Below are positions 1-9,355 of a DNA stretch of 64,000 bases, in pieces (position 1 is the stretch's first letter; each line of letters opens with the position of its first letter). This stretch comes from CAZCBX01 sp964497185 (lineage in GTDB: Bacteria > Bdellovibrionota_G > JALEGL01 > JAGRMV01): the NCBI GenBank assembly GCA_964497185.1, contig CAZCBX010000002.1, forward strand, positions 139,093 through 203,092, read 5' to 3'. The translations under genes and the position numbers were made by a program. Below the pieces are notes generated by a model. The model saw only the letters and a list, made by a program, of their open reading frames with translations, was not told where the DNA came from and did no database searches.

Positions 1-558
1 ATTTCAGGGCAGGGGTCCAACCTGCAAGCCATCATGGATGCGGCTGCGCAAGGCTCTATTGATGCCAATGTCGCATTGGTGCTAAGCAATCGTCCCCAGG
101 CGTATGGTTTAACGCGCGCCCAGAAGAAAAATATCCCTACGGTTTGCATTGATCACAAAGAATTTGCGAATCGACGCGATTTTGAAAAACAACTGATCCA
201 AGCGATTCAAGCCCACCAAATCGATTTGATTTGCTTGGCTGGCTTTATGCGTTTGTTAAGTGGGTACTTTTTGGAAAACGTGGGCGCCAAGGTGATCAAC
301 ATTCACCCTTCGTTGCTGCCTGCATACCCTGGTTTAAACGCCATTGAAAAAGCGCACAAGGATCAACCCTCATATACAGGCGTGACCGTTCATTGGGTGG
401 ATCAAGGAATGGATACGGGGCAGGTGATCTTGCAACAAAAGCTGGCCATGACGCAAAATGAATCCTTGGAAGAGTTGACAGCCCGAATGCATGCGCTAGA
501 ACACCAGTTGTATGTACAGGCCATTGATAAAATCATCACCGAAGGCTTTATAAAGTGA
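1..558 (+). CDS. purN: Phosphoribosylglycinamide formyltransferase, 5' partial
   Basis: PurN transfers the formyl group of 10-formyltetrahydrofolate to GAR, the third step of purine synthesis, in the cytosol. The frame is open from base 1 and begins ISGQGSNLQAI, the phosphate-binding loop that lies close to the N-terminus in this family, so only a few residues are missing beyond the window edge. The catalytic Asn and His are in INIHPSLLPAYPG (about 298-340) and the catalytic Asp is in VDQGMDTGQ (about 400). The next codons after PGL are unusual (NAIEKA), but the active-site residues are complete. The stop codon overlaps the GTG start of the next gene in a GTGA junction, so the two are translationally coupled. 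Confidence 0.95.
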   Translation: MSGQGSNLQAIMDAAAQGSIDANVALVLSNRPQAYGLTRAQKKNIPTVCIDHKEFANRRDFEKQLIQAIQAHQIDLICLAGFMRLLSGYFLENVGAKVINIHPSLLPAYPGLNAIEKAHKDQPSYTGVTVHWVDQGMDTGQVILQQKLAMTQNESLEELTARMHALEHQLYVQAIDKIITEGFIK

Positions 559-1997
559 AACGCGTATTTGTAGATGTATGTTTGATGGGCCGTAGCATTC
601 CAGGCTTGATGGCCGCGCGGCTGATGCAGCGAAAAGGCGCTCGGGTTGCCTTTTTGGACACCAAGTATAGCAAGGCGTTAAGCCCCTCCATGTGCGACTT
701 TTTAAGTGGGTGCTTGGTCAAACCCATGCTTCAACGTTTGGGCTTTCATCCCGCAGAGATGCAAAAAGTATTTCGTTTGGATGTGCCCACACAAGTCATC
801 GCACCCAATCAACGCATCAATTATTACCGAGACGCCCAAAAATTAACCAAAGAGCTTCAGCGTGAAACCTCAGACACGACCATGGCACGGTTTTTCGAGC
901 AGCCTTTGGCGCAAGACTATGACCGGATTAGCCAGCTCTTTGCCCGTACCATTCGATTTGATGGCAAAAAGAAATGGTACAAAAAATCGGCGTCACCCAG
1001 CAAAGACCCCAAAAATGCACCCCAGGACATTTCTTCACTGCTGGATCATTACGGCTTATCGACCCAATACGCCAACTGGTTTCGATCTTTGGAATTGGCT
1101 TATGGTTATGCGCTTTCTCCACAAGTGAGCCCCTGCGTATTTAGTCACTATGCGCATTTGGTTCAAAAATATGGTTATTATGCCTTGATGGGCATTCATG
1201 GCCTCGAACAAGTGCTGATTTCGCAGTTAAAAGAAAAAGGCGCGCTGTTTTTAGAATACAGTCAAATCGATAAAGTTCACCGGTCGGGCAACAAAGTACA
1301 ATGGATCCGCACGGACCAAGAGCAGTATCCTGAAATTGGCATGGACCAATGGGTGATCAATGGCAATCCACGCGCCATCATTCAGGCGTTGCCAGAAGAT
1401 TCCAAAATGACCAGCTTGGCGCACATGCCCAAGCATTTAGAGCGTTTGGGCAAACGCATGTATTTTTTATTTAAAATTCACAAATCTCTTTTGCCCTATG
1501 GCATTCGCACGCAAGGCATTGTGTTTCCGCATGCCATTGAGTCCAACATCGCTGAAAAGCGAACCATTCCCAGAGTGATTCGTTACTTGCTGCATTTACC
1601 CAATCAAAAAGCGTACGATTATCAGTCATACCTTGAAAAACTGGAAGACGAATATGCGCTTCTTGCCATCACGTATTGCATCCAAGATAAGAAAATTCTA
1701 CCCATGGATCAAATCAAACAAGAAATCTTGGACTGTCTTCAAACGTTGATTCCGTTTGCAACCAATAAAAATCTATTTTTAATCGACTCGTATGTGCCAT
1801 CGCTTCAAGGACAACCAGGCGACTACCGTGAGGGATACCTATACAAGCTTCATTCTCAGACGCAGTCACCTGAAAAAGGCATGGATATGGCCACTGATTT
1901 TAAAAATGCATGGCGCACCGGTGAGATGAATTATCCCAGCTTGGGCTTGGATGGCATGATTTTGGCTGGTGACGAGCTGACCCAAAAACTTCGTTGA
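555..1997 (+). CDS. FAD/NAD(P)-binding oxidoreductase-like protein
   Basis: A 480-residue protein that looks like a degenerate member of the FAD-dependent amine-oxidase/phytoene-desaturase fold. The N-terminus is a beta-alpha-beta unit (GRSIPGLMAARLMQRKGARV, then FLD) in which the usual GxGxxG is altered. The C-terminus has GLDGMILAGDELT, the position where these enzymes contact FAD. It starts at GTG 555 inside the purN stop, so it is probably cotranscribed with purN, but nothing in the sequence links it to purine metabolism. The substrate is unknown. The fold is inferred from these two end motifs only, and it could be a non-catalytic descendant. Confidence 0.55.
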   Translation: MKRVFVDVCLMGRSIPGLMAARLMQRKGARVAFLDTKYSKALSPSMCDFLSGCLVKPMLQRLGFHPAEMQKVFRLDVPTQVIAPNQRINYYRDAQKLTKELQRETSDTTMARFFEQPLAQDYDRISQLFARTIRFDGKKKWYKKSASPSKDPKNAPQDISSLLDHYGLSTQYANWFRSLELAYGYALSPQVSPCVFSHYAHLVQKYGYYALMGIHGLEQVLISQLKEKGALFLEYSQIDKVHRSGNKVQWIRTDQEQYPEIGMDQWVINGNPRAIIQALPEDSKMTSLAHMPKHLERLGKRMYFLFKIHKSLLPYGIRTQGIVFPHAIESNIAEKRTIPRVIRYLLHLPNQKAYDYQSYLEKLEDEYALLAITYCIQDKKILPMDQIKQEILDCLQTLIPFATNKNLFLIDSYVPSLQGQPGDYREGYLYKLHSQTQSPEKGMDMATDFKNAWRTGEMNYPSLGLDGMILAGDELTQKLR

Positions 1998-2026
1998 TCC
2001 AATAAATTGGCATCCTTATTGCTTCA

Positions 2027-2734
2027 ATGGGATGCATGAAAAACATCAAACTCACCGATGGACCCCGCGAGCGTTGTTTGTCTCAGGGCGTGAGCGCTTT
2101 GGCAGACCACGAATTGCTCATGTTGCTACTGGGCAGTGGATATGCCCAAGCCGATGTACGCAGCATCGCACTCAAAATCACTCAATCGACGCAGTGGAAG
2201 TCAGAATTGGCCACGTTTAATCAACCATTTCTTTTAAACCAGCCCGGAATTGGTCCAGCCAAAGTGTGTACGCTTTTGGCGGCTGCTGAATTGGGAAGAC
2301 GTTTGTATGCTTGCGAGCAAAGCAAACGTACAACTTTAAAAGTGACATGTGCCGTGGATGTTTTTCAATGGATTCGTCCACGCGTGATTGGTTTGGCGCA
2401 AGAAGTGTGTTGGCTTTTGCTGCTTACGCCTCAGAATAAAATTTTAGATTGCAGCATCATTGCTCAAGGCAATGAAATGCAAGCAGTGGTGGATATCAAG
2501 AAAATTTTACGCCAGGTATTAACTGCCAACACCCGACGTTTTATCATGGTTCACAATCATCCCAGCGGGGATGCAGTGGCAAGCACGCAAGATATCGCGT
2601 GGACCCGCAAATTATTAAACGCGTGTGCGTTGATGGACTTGCAGTGTTTGGATCATATTGTTGTCACGGCAAAGCAGTATCACAGCATCAAAGAGCAGCA
2701 GCCTTGTTTGTGGTCGATCGACATGGCAAATTGA
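2027..2734 (+). CDS. radC: RadC/MPN-family DNA repair-associated protein
   Basis: A 235-residue RadC (JAB1/MPN) protein. The N-terminal part carries the helix-hairpin-helix-like region (ALADHELLMLLLGSG, then QPGIGPAKVCTLLAAAELG). The C-terminal part holds the metal-binding JAMM motif, HNHPSGD and STQD around residue 175, followed by LDHIVV. Family members are conserved, but their exact role in repair is not settled. ATG 2027 is used here; ATG 2036 (MKNIKLTDG) is an equally good start and no clear ribosome-binding site separates them. It faces rel tail to tail, with only 5 nt between the two stops. Confidence 0.92.
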   Translation: MGCMKNIKLTDGPRERCLSQGVSALADHELLMLLLGSGYAQADVRSIALKITQSTQWKSELATFNQPFLLNQPGIGPAKVCTLLAAAELGRRLYACEQSKRTTLKVTCAVDVFQWIRPRVIGLAQEVCWLLLLTPQNKILDCSIIAQGNEMQAVVDIKKILRQVLTANTRRFIMVHNHPSGDAVASTQDIAWTRKLLNACALMDLQCLDHIVVTAKQYHSIKEQQPCLWSIDMAN

Positions 2735-2739
2735 GATAA

Positions 2740-4896
2740 TTATTGCATCTCGATGGGGATGGATTTGGAGCGCTCCACGCTGACAATGCCCACCAAGCCT
2801 TCAATTTTTGACATCAATACACGCAGGTGTTCGGTGTTGCGAATGGATATCTCAAAATAATTGATGGCGATGTTGTCTTCGGTGGTTCGACAAAAGACGT
2901 TGGAGATATTGGAATTGCCTGCGGAAATAATTTTAGAAATGCTGGACAATATGCCCGGTTCGTTGCGAGAAATCACTTTGATGGTCACACTGCGGCTGAG
3001 ACTTTCCTTGTCACTCCATTCCACTTCGATTTTTCGGTCTGGATCCATGTTGAGCAATTTGCTGCAATCAGTTTTATGAATGGTGACCCCTTTGCCACGG
3101 GTGACAAAACCTTGAATCCGATCGCCGGGTAAGGGTTCGCAGCACTTGCCAAAACGAATTAAAATGTTTTCTTTGCCACCCACCAGAATTGGATCTGTGG
3201 CATGTCTTGGCGTAGGAGCGTGGGCTATCTTTGAAAACGGAGAAGGGGCATCCGGCTTTTCTTGTGGATCCAAAATTTCAAAAATTTGAGAAATTTCCAC
3301 TTTCCCGTAACCAACATTTAAAAATAACTCTTCGACATTGCCGTAGTTTAGATGCTGCAAGAGCTTTTTGATTTGGCCGGATTTTGTGAGCTTATCCACA
3401 TTGGTGTTAATTTTTTTAAGCTCGCGCTCCAAAATTTCCTGGCCAATCATTTTGCCAGTTTCTCTTTGTTCCTGACGTAGAATGCTGCGTATTTTATTGC
3501 GTGCTTTACTGGTCACAACAAATTTCAGCCATCCACTGGACGGTTGCGCATTGGCATCGGTCATAATGCTAACAACATCGCCGTTGCGAAGCTCGTATTT
3601 GAGCGGCACAATTTTTTCATTCACTTTGGCGCCTTTGCAACGGTTGCCCACTTCTGTGTGAATGCGATAGGCAAAATCAACCGGGGTGCTGCCTTTGGGA
3701 AGTTCAATCACTTCGCCTTGGGGTGTGAATACAAAAACTTCATCTCCATACAGTTCGATTTTGACCGATTCAATAAACTGATGTGAATCAGTGAGGTCTT
3801 CTTGCCATTCAAGCATGCGCTTGATCCAGTTGAGCTGTTCCAGCTCCTGCTGGCTAAATCCTTCACCTGTTTTGTACGCCCAGTGGGCCGCGATTCCCTC
3901 TTCGGCAAACTGATGCATTTTTTCCGTACGAATCTGTACCTCAATGCGGCTTCCGCCAGGCCCTACAACGGTGGTGTGCAAGGACTGATACATATTTTCT
4001 TTGGGCAGGGCGATGTAGTCTTTGAATTTTCCGGGTACAGGCTTCCAGGTACTGTGAATATGTCCAAGCGCCTCATAACATTGGGGCAAAGTTTGAACAA
4101 TAATTCGAAATGCAATGAGGTCATGGATTTGCTCAAAGTCCAAATTGCGATGATCCATTTTCCGAAAAACAGAATACAGATGTTTGTGCCGTCCAGACAC
4201 TTTGGCTTCCAACCCCATTTTGCTCATTTTATCCTGAATGAGCGCAACCACCTTGTTGACGTATTGGACATTTTCTTTTTCCGATTTCTGAATGTTTTTG
4301 CGCAGCTTGGCGTAGGCCTCTGGATGAAGGTATTGAAAAGCTAAGTTTTCCAATTCAGACTTAATCCATGAAATTCCCAAGCGGTGGGCAATGGGGGCAT
4401 AGATTTCCAATGTTTCTTTGGCAATGGCTTGCTGCCGATTGGGATTCATGTGATCGAGGGTGCGCATGTTGTGCAGTCGATCGACCAGTTTGATGATGAT
4501 TACCCGAATGTCTTTGGACATGGCCAAAAGCATTTTTCGAAAACTTTCATGCTGGCGCACGTCTTTGGATTTGAATGAAATGTGACTGAGCTTGGTGACC
4601 CCATCAACAATGTCGGCCACTTCTTTGCCAAACTGATATTCGATGTCGGCCAGCGGAATTTGTGTATCTTCCACCACGTCATGCAAAAGACCCGCAACAA
4701 CGCTTTCTTCATCCATATTTCTGGACGCAAGAATGTAAGCGACCTCCAAGGGGTGCATGAGGTAAGGCTCGCCAGACTTTCTCGTCTGTCCTTCATGGGC
4801 ACTTAACGCAAGTTGATAAGCATCTTCAACCAAAGTTAGATTGGGTGATTTCTTATTGTTTTTAAGCGCGGAAAGTATATTGTCTATGGTTCTCAT
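2740..4896 (-). CDS. rel: Bifunctional (p)ppGpp synthetase/hydrolase (Rel/SpoT)
   Basis: Makes and degrades the stringent-response alarmone (p)ppGpp in the cytosol. In 718 residues the order is: HD hydrolase domain (HEGQTRKSGEPYLMHPLEVA, GLLHDVVEDT), synthetase domain (KFKDYIALPKENMYQSLHT, VEIQIRT-like motif), TGS domain (VFTPQGEVIELPKGSTPVDF), a helical/zinc-finger-like region with CCEPLPGD, and a C-terminal ACT domain. The HD residues are intact and the basic KFKD substitutes for the RxKD motif typical of bifunctional enzymes, so both activities are expected. It is the only such gene in the window. It is divergent from gshA across about 58 nt. Confidence 0.96.
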   Translation of the reverse strand: MRTIDNILSALKNNKKSPNLTLVEDAYQLALSAHEGQTRKSGEPYLMHPLEVAYILASRNMDEESVVAGLLHDVVEDTQIPLADIEYQFGKEVADIVDGVTKLSHISFKSKDVRQHESFRKMLLAMSKDIRVIIIKLVDRLHNMRTLDHMNPNRQQAIAKETLEIYAPIAHRLGISWIKSELENLAFQYLHPEAYAKLRKNIQKSEKENVQYVNKVVALIQDKMSKMGLEAKVSGRHKHLYSVFRKMDHRNLDFEQIHDLIAFRIIVQTLPQCYEALGHIHSTWKPVPGKFKDYIALPKENMYQSLHTTVVGPGGSRIEVQIRTEKMHQFAEEGIAAHWAYKTGEGFSQQELEQLNWIKRMLEWQEDLTDSHQFIESVKIELYGDEVFVFTPQGEVIELPKGSTPVDFAYRIHTEVGNRCKGAKVNEKIVPLKYELRNGDVVSIMTDANAQPSSGWLKFVVTSKARNKIRSILRQEQRETGKMIGQEILERELKKINTNVDKLTKSGQIKKLLQHLNYGNVEELFLNVGYGKVEISQIFEILDPQEKPDAPSPFSKIAHAPTPRHATDPILVGGKENILIRFGKCCEPLPGDRIQGFVTRGKGVTIHKTDCSKLLNMDPDRKIEVEWSDKESLSRSVTIKVISRNEPGILSSISKIISAGNSNISNVFCRTTEDNIAINYFEISIRNTEHLRVLMSKIEGLVGIVSVERSKSIPIEMQ

Positions 4897-4954
4897 CGCG
4901 TAAAAAGTAGTATATCAACTGCATTGGCAATTGACTACAAATAGAAAGCCAACC

Positions 4955-6265
4955 ATGAGCAGAGAAGCCACAGAAGAAAAAACCATCGTTGCGCACCCTG
5001 ATGATCTTTTAGAGATCTTCATTCGTGGGAGTCGGCCCGCTTCACAAAATTTGATCGGGCTTGAATTCGAACGTTTTGTCATCGATGGGGACACAGGGCA
5101 ATCCCTTCCATTTCGAGGTCAGACGCGCAGCATCGAGGTATTGCTGGAACATTTTGGTCAAATCATGGGCTGGAAAAAAATTTACGATCAAGACGCTTTG
5201 ATTGCGCTGGAGCATGAGGGCAGTGCCATCACACTTGAACCAGGTGGTCAGCTAGAAATTAGCTGTCGGGCGCATGCCGGACTCAAAGACAGCTGCAAAG
5301 AGATTTTGCATCAGGTAAAAGTGTTTGATCAGATTGCCACCCAACTGGGTGTTTTTTACAGCCGAAGCGGCGTGCCACCAGTAACCCAACTCGAAAATGC
5401 ACAATGGGTGCCCAAAACCCGTTACCAATACATGAAAAATTTTCACCAAAAAGACAAAGCGTTTTTGGAAATGATGACCGTGACTTCTTCCATTCAGGTT
5501 AATTTTGATTACAGCAGTCAAAGCGATTGTGCGCAGAAGATCAGGGTGGGCAGCATTTTATCACCGCTGTTGGCAGCACTTTTTGCCAATAGCTTTTATG
5601 AAAACCGAGCGCTAACTGGTTTTAAGACTCGGCGCATGCAAATATGGCATGACCTCGATCCCATGCGGTCGGGCGTGCGCGATTTTTTTGTCGATGGCAC
5701 GTTTACGTTTGAACAATATCGCGATTACATGATGCAAGTACCCATGTACTTTATCTCGCGTGGTGGGCAGTACAAAGATGTCTCTCATATGACTTTTTCG
5801 CAATACCTTGAAAAAAAGCCTTACGGGGATGTGTACATGAGCGATTGGCTTTTGCACTTAACCACCACCTTTCCCGAAGTTCGACTGAAAGATCATTTGG
5901 AATTTCGGTCCGTAGATTCATCCACCCTTACATTTGTGATGGCCGCGGGCGCTTTTATCAAGGGCATTATGTACAACCAGCGTGCGCTGGATCAACTGGA
6001 AGAAACCTATGCATCCATCCGCGCAGCAGACATTCATCAAGCCATAGCCAATGTGGCCAGAGAAGGGATGCAAACCAAGTTTTTGGATCAACCGATTAAA
6101 AACCAACTGCCCAGTTTATTTGAGCTTGCATTGGACGGTCTGCCCAGCGACGAGCATATTTATTTGTTACCCATGAAACATTACATTGATCAGGGCATTT
6201 CTCCGGCAGAAGAAAAAATTCAAACGCTCGACTTTGACGACCCACACGTTTGGAAAAACTTTTGA
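4955..6265 (+). CDS. gshA: Glutamate-cysteine ligase, plant/alphaproteobacterial type
   Basis: Catalyses the ATP-dependent first step of glutathione synthesis, joining glutamate to cysteine. The GCS2-family signatures are IGLEFERFVID, EGSAITLEPGGQLEISC and MMTVTSSIQVNFDYSS, with LHLTTTFPEVRLKDHLEFRS near the C-terminus. The frame is also open to a TTG at 4931, but ATG 4955 (MSREATEE) gives 436 residues and a more usual start. The stop overlaps the ATG of murI (TGATG), implying coupling. No gshB (glutathione synthetase) is in the window, so the pathway's second step is encoded elsewhere or the product is gamma-glutamylcysteine. Confidence 0.9.
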   Translation: MSREATEEKTIVAHPDDLLEIFIRGSRPASQNLIGLEFERFVIDGDTGQSLPFRGQTRSIEVLLEHFGQIMGWKKIYDQDALIALEHEGSAITLEPGGQLEISCRAHAGLKDSCKEILHQVKVFDQIATQLGVFYSRSGVPPVTQLENAQWVPKTRYQYMKNFHQKDKAFLEMMTVTSSIQVNFDYSSQSDCAQKIRVGSILSPLLAALFANSFYENRALTGFKTRRMQIWHDLDPMRSGVRDFFVDGTFTFEQYRDYMMQVPMYFISRGGQYKDVSHMTFSQYLEKKPYGDVYMSDWLLHLTTTFPEVRLKDHLEFRSVDSSTLTFVMAAGAFIKGIMYNQRALDQLEETYASIRAADIHQAIANVAREGMQTKFLDQPIKNQLPSLFELALDGLPSDEHIYLLPMKHYIDQGISPAEEKIQTLDFDDPHVWKNF

Positions 6266-7065
6266 TGCAAAGCAAGCCGTCCATTGGGGTGATGGATTCT
6301 GGTATTGGGGGGCTTACTTTTGTGCAAAGAATGATCGATCGATGCGTCGATGCACGTTATGTATACATTTCCGATGCGGCCAATGTGCCTTACGGCAATC
6401 GCCCCCAAGCCTGGATGCTCGATCGCATGACCGAAATGAGCCAAGCTCTGAAAGATCAAGGGGTGGATGTTGTGCTTCTTGCGTGCAACACCGCCACGGC
6501 CGAAACCATCGATCAGCTGCGTACGGTCAGTGACGTGCCCCTGGTGGGCATTGAGCCCTACATGCGCCATCGGCATTTGCTTCCCAACAAAGAGCAAGCC
6601 AAATATGCATTGATTCTCACGCCAGCAACCCGTCAATCGGCGCGTTTTCAAGCGCTTCAAACGCTCAATGATCCAGAAAATCACATCCAAGTCTTTGCCT
6701 TGCCTCATTTGGCCCTATTGATTGAACAGCTTAAAACATTGCCGTGGGCTGCCATTGAAGAGCAAGTGAAAACAGAATTAAAACCTTTGCAAGCGCAAGG
6801 CTTCACCCACTTAATTTTGGGCTGCACACACTACGGCATTATTCAATCGTGGCTGGCGCAGCACTTAGGAGTAGAAATCGTCAATCCCATTGATCCTGTC
6901 ATTGATCATTTATTGGAAGTGGCCAATCTTCAACAGCGCAGTGGCCATCCGCAGTCATCCTTTTTATACAGCGAAGACCGTGGTCAACAATGGGCCTCAG
7001 TGATGCTGAATCAATTTGCTTTTCTTTCGTCTCCCGAACATGCAAGTTCGCTTTGCCTTAAATAA
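6265..7065 (+). CDS. murI: Glutamate racemase
   Basis: Makes D-glutamate for peptidoglycan. The family glycine motif GVMDSGIGGL is at the N-terminus. The two catalytic cysteines are in LLACNTATAE and LILGCTHYG, each with the expected flanking residues, and ISDAANVPYGNR is the conserved substrate-binding segment. ATG 6265 overlaps the last base of the gshA stop and gives 266 residues, the family's usual length. A longer frame from TTG 6250 lies inside gshA and is less likely. Pairing of two glutamate-using enzymes may only reflect shared transcription. Confidence 0.94.
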   Translation: MQSKPSIGVMDSGIGGLTFVQRMIDRCVDARYVYISDAANVPYGNRPQAWMLDRMTEMSQALKDQGVDVVLLACNTATAETIDQLRTVSDVPLVGIEPYMRHRHLLPNKEQAKYALILTPATRQSARFQALQTLNDPENHIQVFALPHLALLIEQLKTLPWAAIEEQVKTELKPLQAQGFTHLILGCTHYGIIQSWLAQHLGVEIVNPIDPVIDHLLEVANLQQRSGHPQSSFLYSEDRGQQWASVMLNQFAFLSSPEHASSLCLK

Positions 7066-7213
7066 GGCACATATAAGCCATTTTTTAAAAGATGCAGTAA
7101 GCCCAAATCACGCTGGATCCGCAATTTGTCGTATTGTTTGGTGGCGAGAGAGTTTGGGCATTCACCAAATATATGGCTAATTTTATAGGGATATCAATAA
7201 GATGCGAGTCTTC

Positions 7214-7240
7214 TTGACATCTTGCATAGGGCTATATATT
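7214..7240 (+). promoter_or_regulatory. Candidate sigma70 promoter for transaldolase
   Basis: TTGACA at 7214-7219 matches the -35 consensus, and TATATT at 7235-7240 could be the -10 with a 15-nt spacer, which is short. It lies in the 210-nt gap between murI and the transaldolase, about 35 nt before the start codon. The rest of the gap shows no gene. Confidence 0.4.
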
Positions 7241-7275
7241 CCAATATTCATATTCAACATCATTGTAAGGACCGC

Positions 7276-7920
7276 ATGAAATTTTTTATTGATTCAGCCA
7301 ACATCGAAGAAATCAAAACAGCCCTGTCATGGGGCGTACTCGATGGGGTCACCACCAATCCATCTTTGGTCGCCAAACAGGGCGGCAATGTCGAAGACAT
7401 GTATCGGGAAATTTGCCAAACGGTCGACGGCCCGGTTAGTTTGGAAGCCGTTAGCTTAAAAACGGATGAAATGGTCGATGAAGGAAAAAAACTTCGTCGA
7501 TTCGGTGACAACGTGGTTGTCAAGTTACCGATGACTTTGGAAGGCCTTGCAGCCACCAAAGAGCTGGGCAAAGAAGGCATTCCCGTCAATATGACACTGT
7601 GTTTTTCACCTTTGCAAGCCCTCATGGCAGCCAAAGCGGGTGCGGCATACATCAGTCCTTTCGTGGGCCGTCTTGATGACCTTTCTCAATACGGTATGGA
7701 GCTGATTTCACAAATTGTACAAATATATGACAACTATGAGTACGATACCGAAGTGCTGGTGGCCAGCATTCGAAACCCTGTACATGCATTGGACGCTGCG
7801 TTATTGGGCGCCGATGTGGCAACCGTTCCTTTTTCTGTCATGCAGCAATTTGCCAAACATCCCATGACCGACAAAGGCATTGATCGATTTTTAGAAGATT
7901 GGAAAAAGGTGTCCGAATGA
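7276..7920 (+). CDS. tal: Small transaldolase (TalC/Fsa subfamily)
   Basis: A class I aldolase-fold enzyme of the short (about 215 residue) transaldolase/fructose-6-phosphate aldolase group, acting in the non-oxidative pentose phosphate pathway. MKFFIDSANIEEI and GVTTNPSLVAKQG are typical N-terminal motifs. The Schiff-base lysine is in VVVKLPMT, followed by NMTLCFSPLQA and YISPFVGRLDD. The start is ATG 7276, preceded by GTAAGG at 7265-7270; the upstream TTG at 7222 would add 18 residues unlike the family. Sequence alone does not separate transaldolase from F6P aldolase activity. The stop overlaps the next gene's ATG. Confidence 0.92.
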   Translation: MKFFIDSANIEEIKTALSWGVLDGVTTNPSLVAKQGGNVEDMYREICQTVDGPVSLEAVSLKTDEMVDEGKKLRRFGDNVVVKLPMTLEGLAATKELGKEGIPVNMTLCFSPLQALMAAKAGAAYISPFVGRLDDLSQYGMELISQIVQIYDNYEYDTEVLVASIRNPVHALDAALLGADVATVPFSVMQQFAKHPMTDKGIDRFLEDWKKVSE

Positions 7921-8507
7921 AAACAAATGCAACTTCATGGATGAAAAACTTTGGCCTAATGGGAATCGCCATCCTGTTATCGGCTGAGATGGTCATGGCG
8001 CAAGCCGTGGATGCGCAGCCGCCCGTGGCCGATCCAACACCTGTACCTCCTGTGGCTACCCAGCCAGCGCCCCGAGGCATTGGTAGTTATCTAAGACCGG
8101 ATCCCATTTCTTTTAACGCCCGTGGATCAATGGGCGCCGCCATCGACCCCAATGTTTTTTGGACTGCACTTTCGCTGGAGGCTCAGCTGGATCAATTCAT
8201 CGCCTTTGGCCCCACGTTTCAATTCGGTTTTGGCGACATCACCAATTACTTTATGGGCTCAATCGGACCCAGATTTGTATTGCCTTACCGAAGCATGGAA
8301 TTCTATGTGGGCGGGGGTGTCGGCTTTTCTTACCGAGATCAGCAAGGCATTCAGTTCACCAATTTTCTGATGGAGTATCAAATTGGTGCGGAGTATTATT
8401 TTTTACAAAACCTGTCCGTTGGCCTTGGCGCTCGAATGAATTTGATCAGTTCGCGCGCCGTAGAAGAAATCCCTGTTTTCATGGGACACATTTCAGGCCA
8501 CTTTTAA
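7917..8507 (+). CDS. Outer-membrane beta-barrel-like protein
   Basis: A 196-residue exported protein. Residues 1-29 form a signal peptide with a likely cut after VMA in AEMVMAQA. A Pro/Val-rich stretch (about 30-55) precedes alternating, glycine- and aromatic-rich strands such as FIAFGPTFQFGFGDI, FYVGGGVGFSYRD and YQIGAEYYFLQNL, ending in Phe, all expected of a small outer-membrane barrel. ATG 7917 overlaps the transaldolase stop (ATGA) and has AAGGTG about 7 nt upstream, so the two genes are coupled, which is odd for a sugar enzyme and a barrel protein. No specific function can be read. Confidence 0.7.
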   Translation: MKTNATSWMKNFGLMGIAILLSAEMVMAQAVDAQPPVADPTPVPPVATQPAPRGIGSYLRPDPISFNARGSMGAAIDPNVFWTALSLEAQLDQFIAFGPTFQFGFGDITNYFMGSIGPRFVLPYRSMEFYVGGGVGFSYRDQQGIQFTNFLMEYQIGAEYYFLQNLSVGLGARMNLISSRAVEEIPVFMGHISGHF

Positions 8508-8541
8508 ATCCATTGAAACCTCAAAGACAAAAGGAAGAAAA

Positions 8542-9324
8542 ATGAAAATCGGTGTTTGTGTCAAACATGTGCCCGACACCACGGCGCGCATTAGTATCAA
8601 TGATGAAAAAAATGGAATTCAAACCGCAGGCGTGAAATTTGTACTCAGCCCGTATGATGAATTTGCAGTAGAACAGGCCATTTTGCTCAAAGAAAAACAC
8701 GACGACGCGCAAGTGTTGGTGTTTACCTTTGGCGGGCCCAAAAGCGTGGACGCGCTTCGAAGTGCTCTAGCCATGGGTGCCGACGAGGCTTTTCACATCG
8801 AAGATGAAAACCAAAGCAGTCGAGACGCGCTGGTCACCGCGCGCGTGCTGTGCAGCGCCCTTCAAAAACAAGAAGTGGATATGGTGTTTACAGGCCGACA
8901 AGCCATTGATGACGACAATGCGCAGGTCAGTCAAATGACAGCGCAATTGTTGGGCTGGCCCCATATGACGGTGGTCAGTGGATTTGAAATCGACGGTGAC
9001 ACGGCCAAAGTCACGCGCGACATCGAAGGCGGCGCCAAAGAAATTTGGCAAACGCCTCGCCAAGCCGTTTTTGCATGCACCAAAGGCTTGAATGATCCGC
9101 GCTACCCATCGCTTAAAGGCATCATGCAAGCCAAGAAAAAACCTTTAACACAGCTCAAGCCAGCCGATTTGGGACTGGACGCTTCTCAAACCAATGCACG
9201 TGTGGTGTACGAACGCTTTGAATTGCCCTCTGAAGAGCGAAAACAGCATATTTTTGAAGAAGCCACCCAAGAAAACGTCGACGCATTGGTGCGGCTGCTG
9301 CGCGAAGAAGCCAAAGTCTTGTAA
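8542..9324 (+). CDS. etfB: Electron transfer flavoprotein beta subunit
   Basis: The beta subunit of the soluble ETF that collects electrons from acyl-CoA and other dehydrogenases. MKIGVCVKHVPDT, LSPYDEFAVEQAILLKE and the AMP-binding segment FTGRQAIDDDNAQV are characteristic; 260 residues is normal. The start has a strong AAGGAAG just upstream. etfA follows after 31 nt with its own ribosome-binding site. No acyl-CoA dehydrogenase or ETF-quinone oxidoreductase gene is nearby, so the partners are encoded elsewhere. Confidence 0.95.
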   Translation: MKIGVCVKHVPDTTARISINDEKNGIQTAGVKFVLSPYDEFAVEQAILLKEKHDDAQVLVFTFGGPKSVDALRSALAMGADEAFHIEDENQSSRDALVTARVLCSALQKQEVDMVFTGRQAIDDDNAQVSQMTAQLLGWPHMTVVSGFEIDGDTAKVTRDIEGGAKEIWQTPRQAVFACTKGLNDPRYPSLKGIMQAKKKPLTQLKPADLGLDASQTNARVVYERFELPSEERKQHIFEEATQENVDALVRLLREEAKVL

Positions 9325-9355
9325 TCCATTAAAAGTCACCCGGTAAGGAGCAACC

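Noticed and set aside
3802..4344. 180-codon plus-strand frame inside rel
   Set aside because: Antisense shadow of the Rel synthetase domain.
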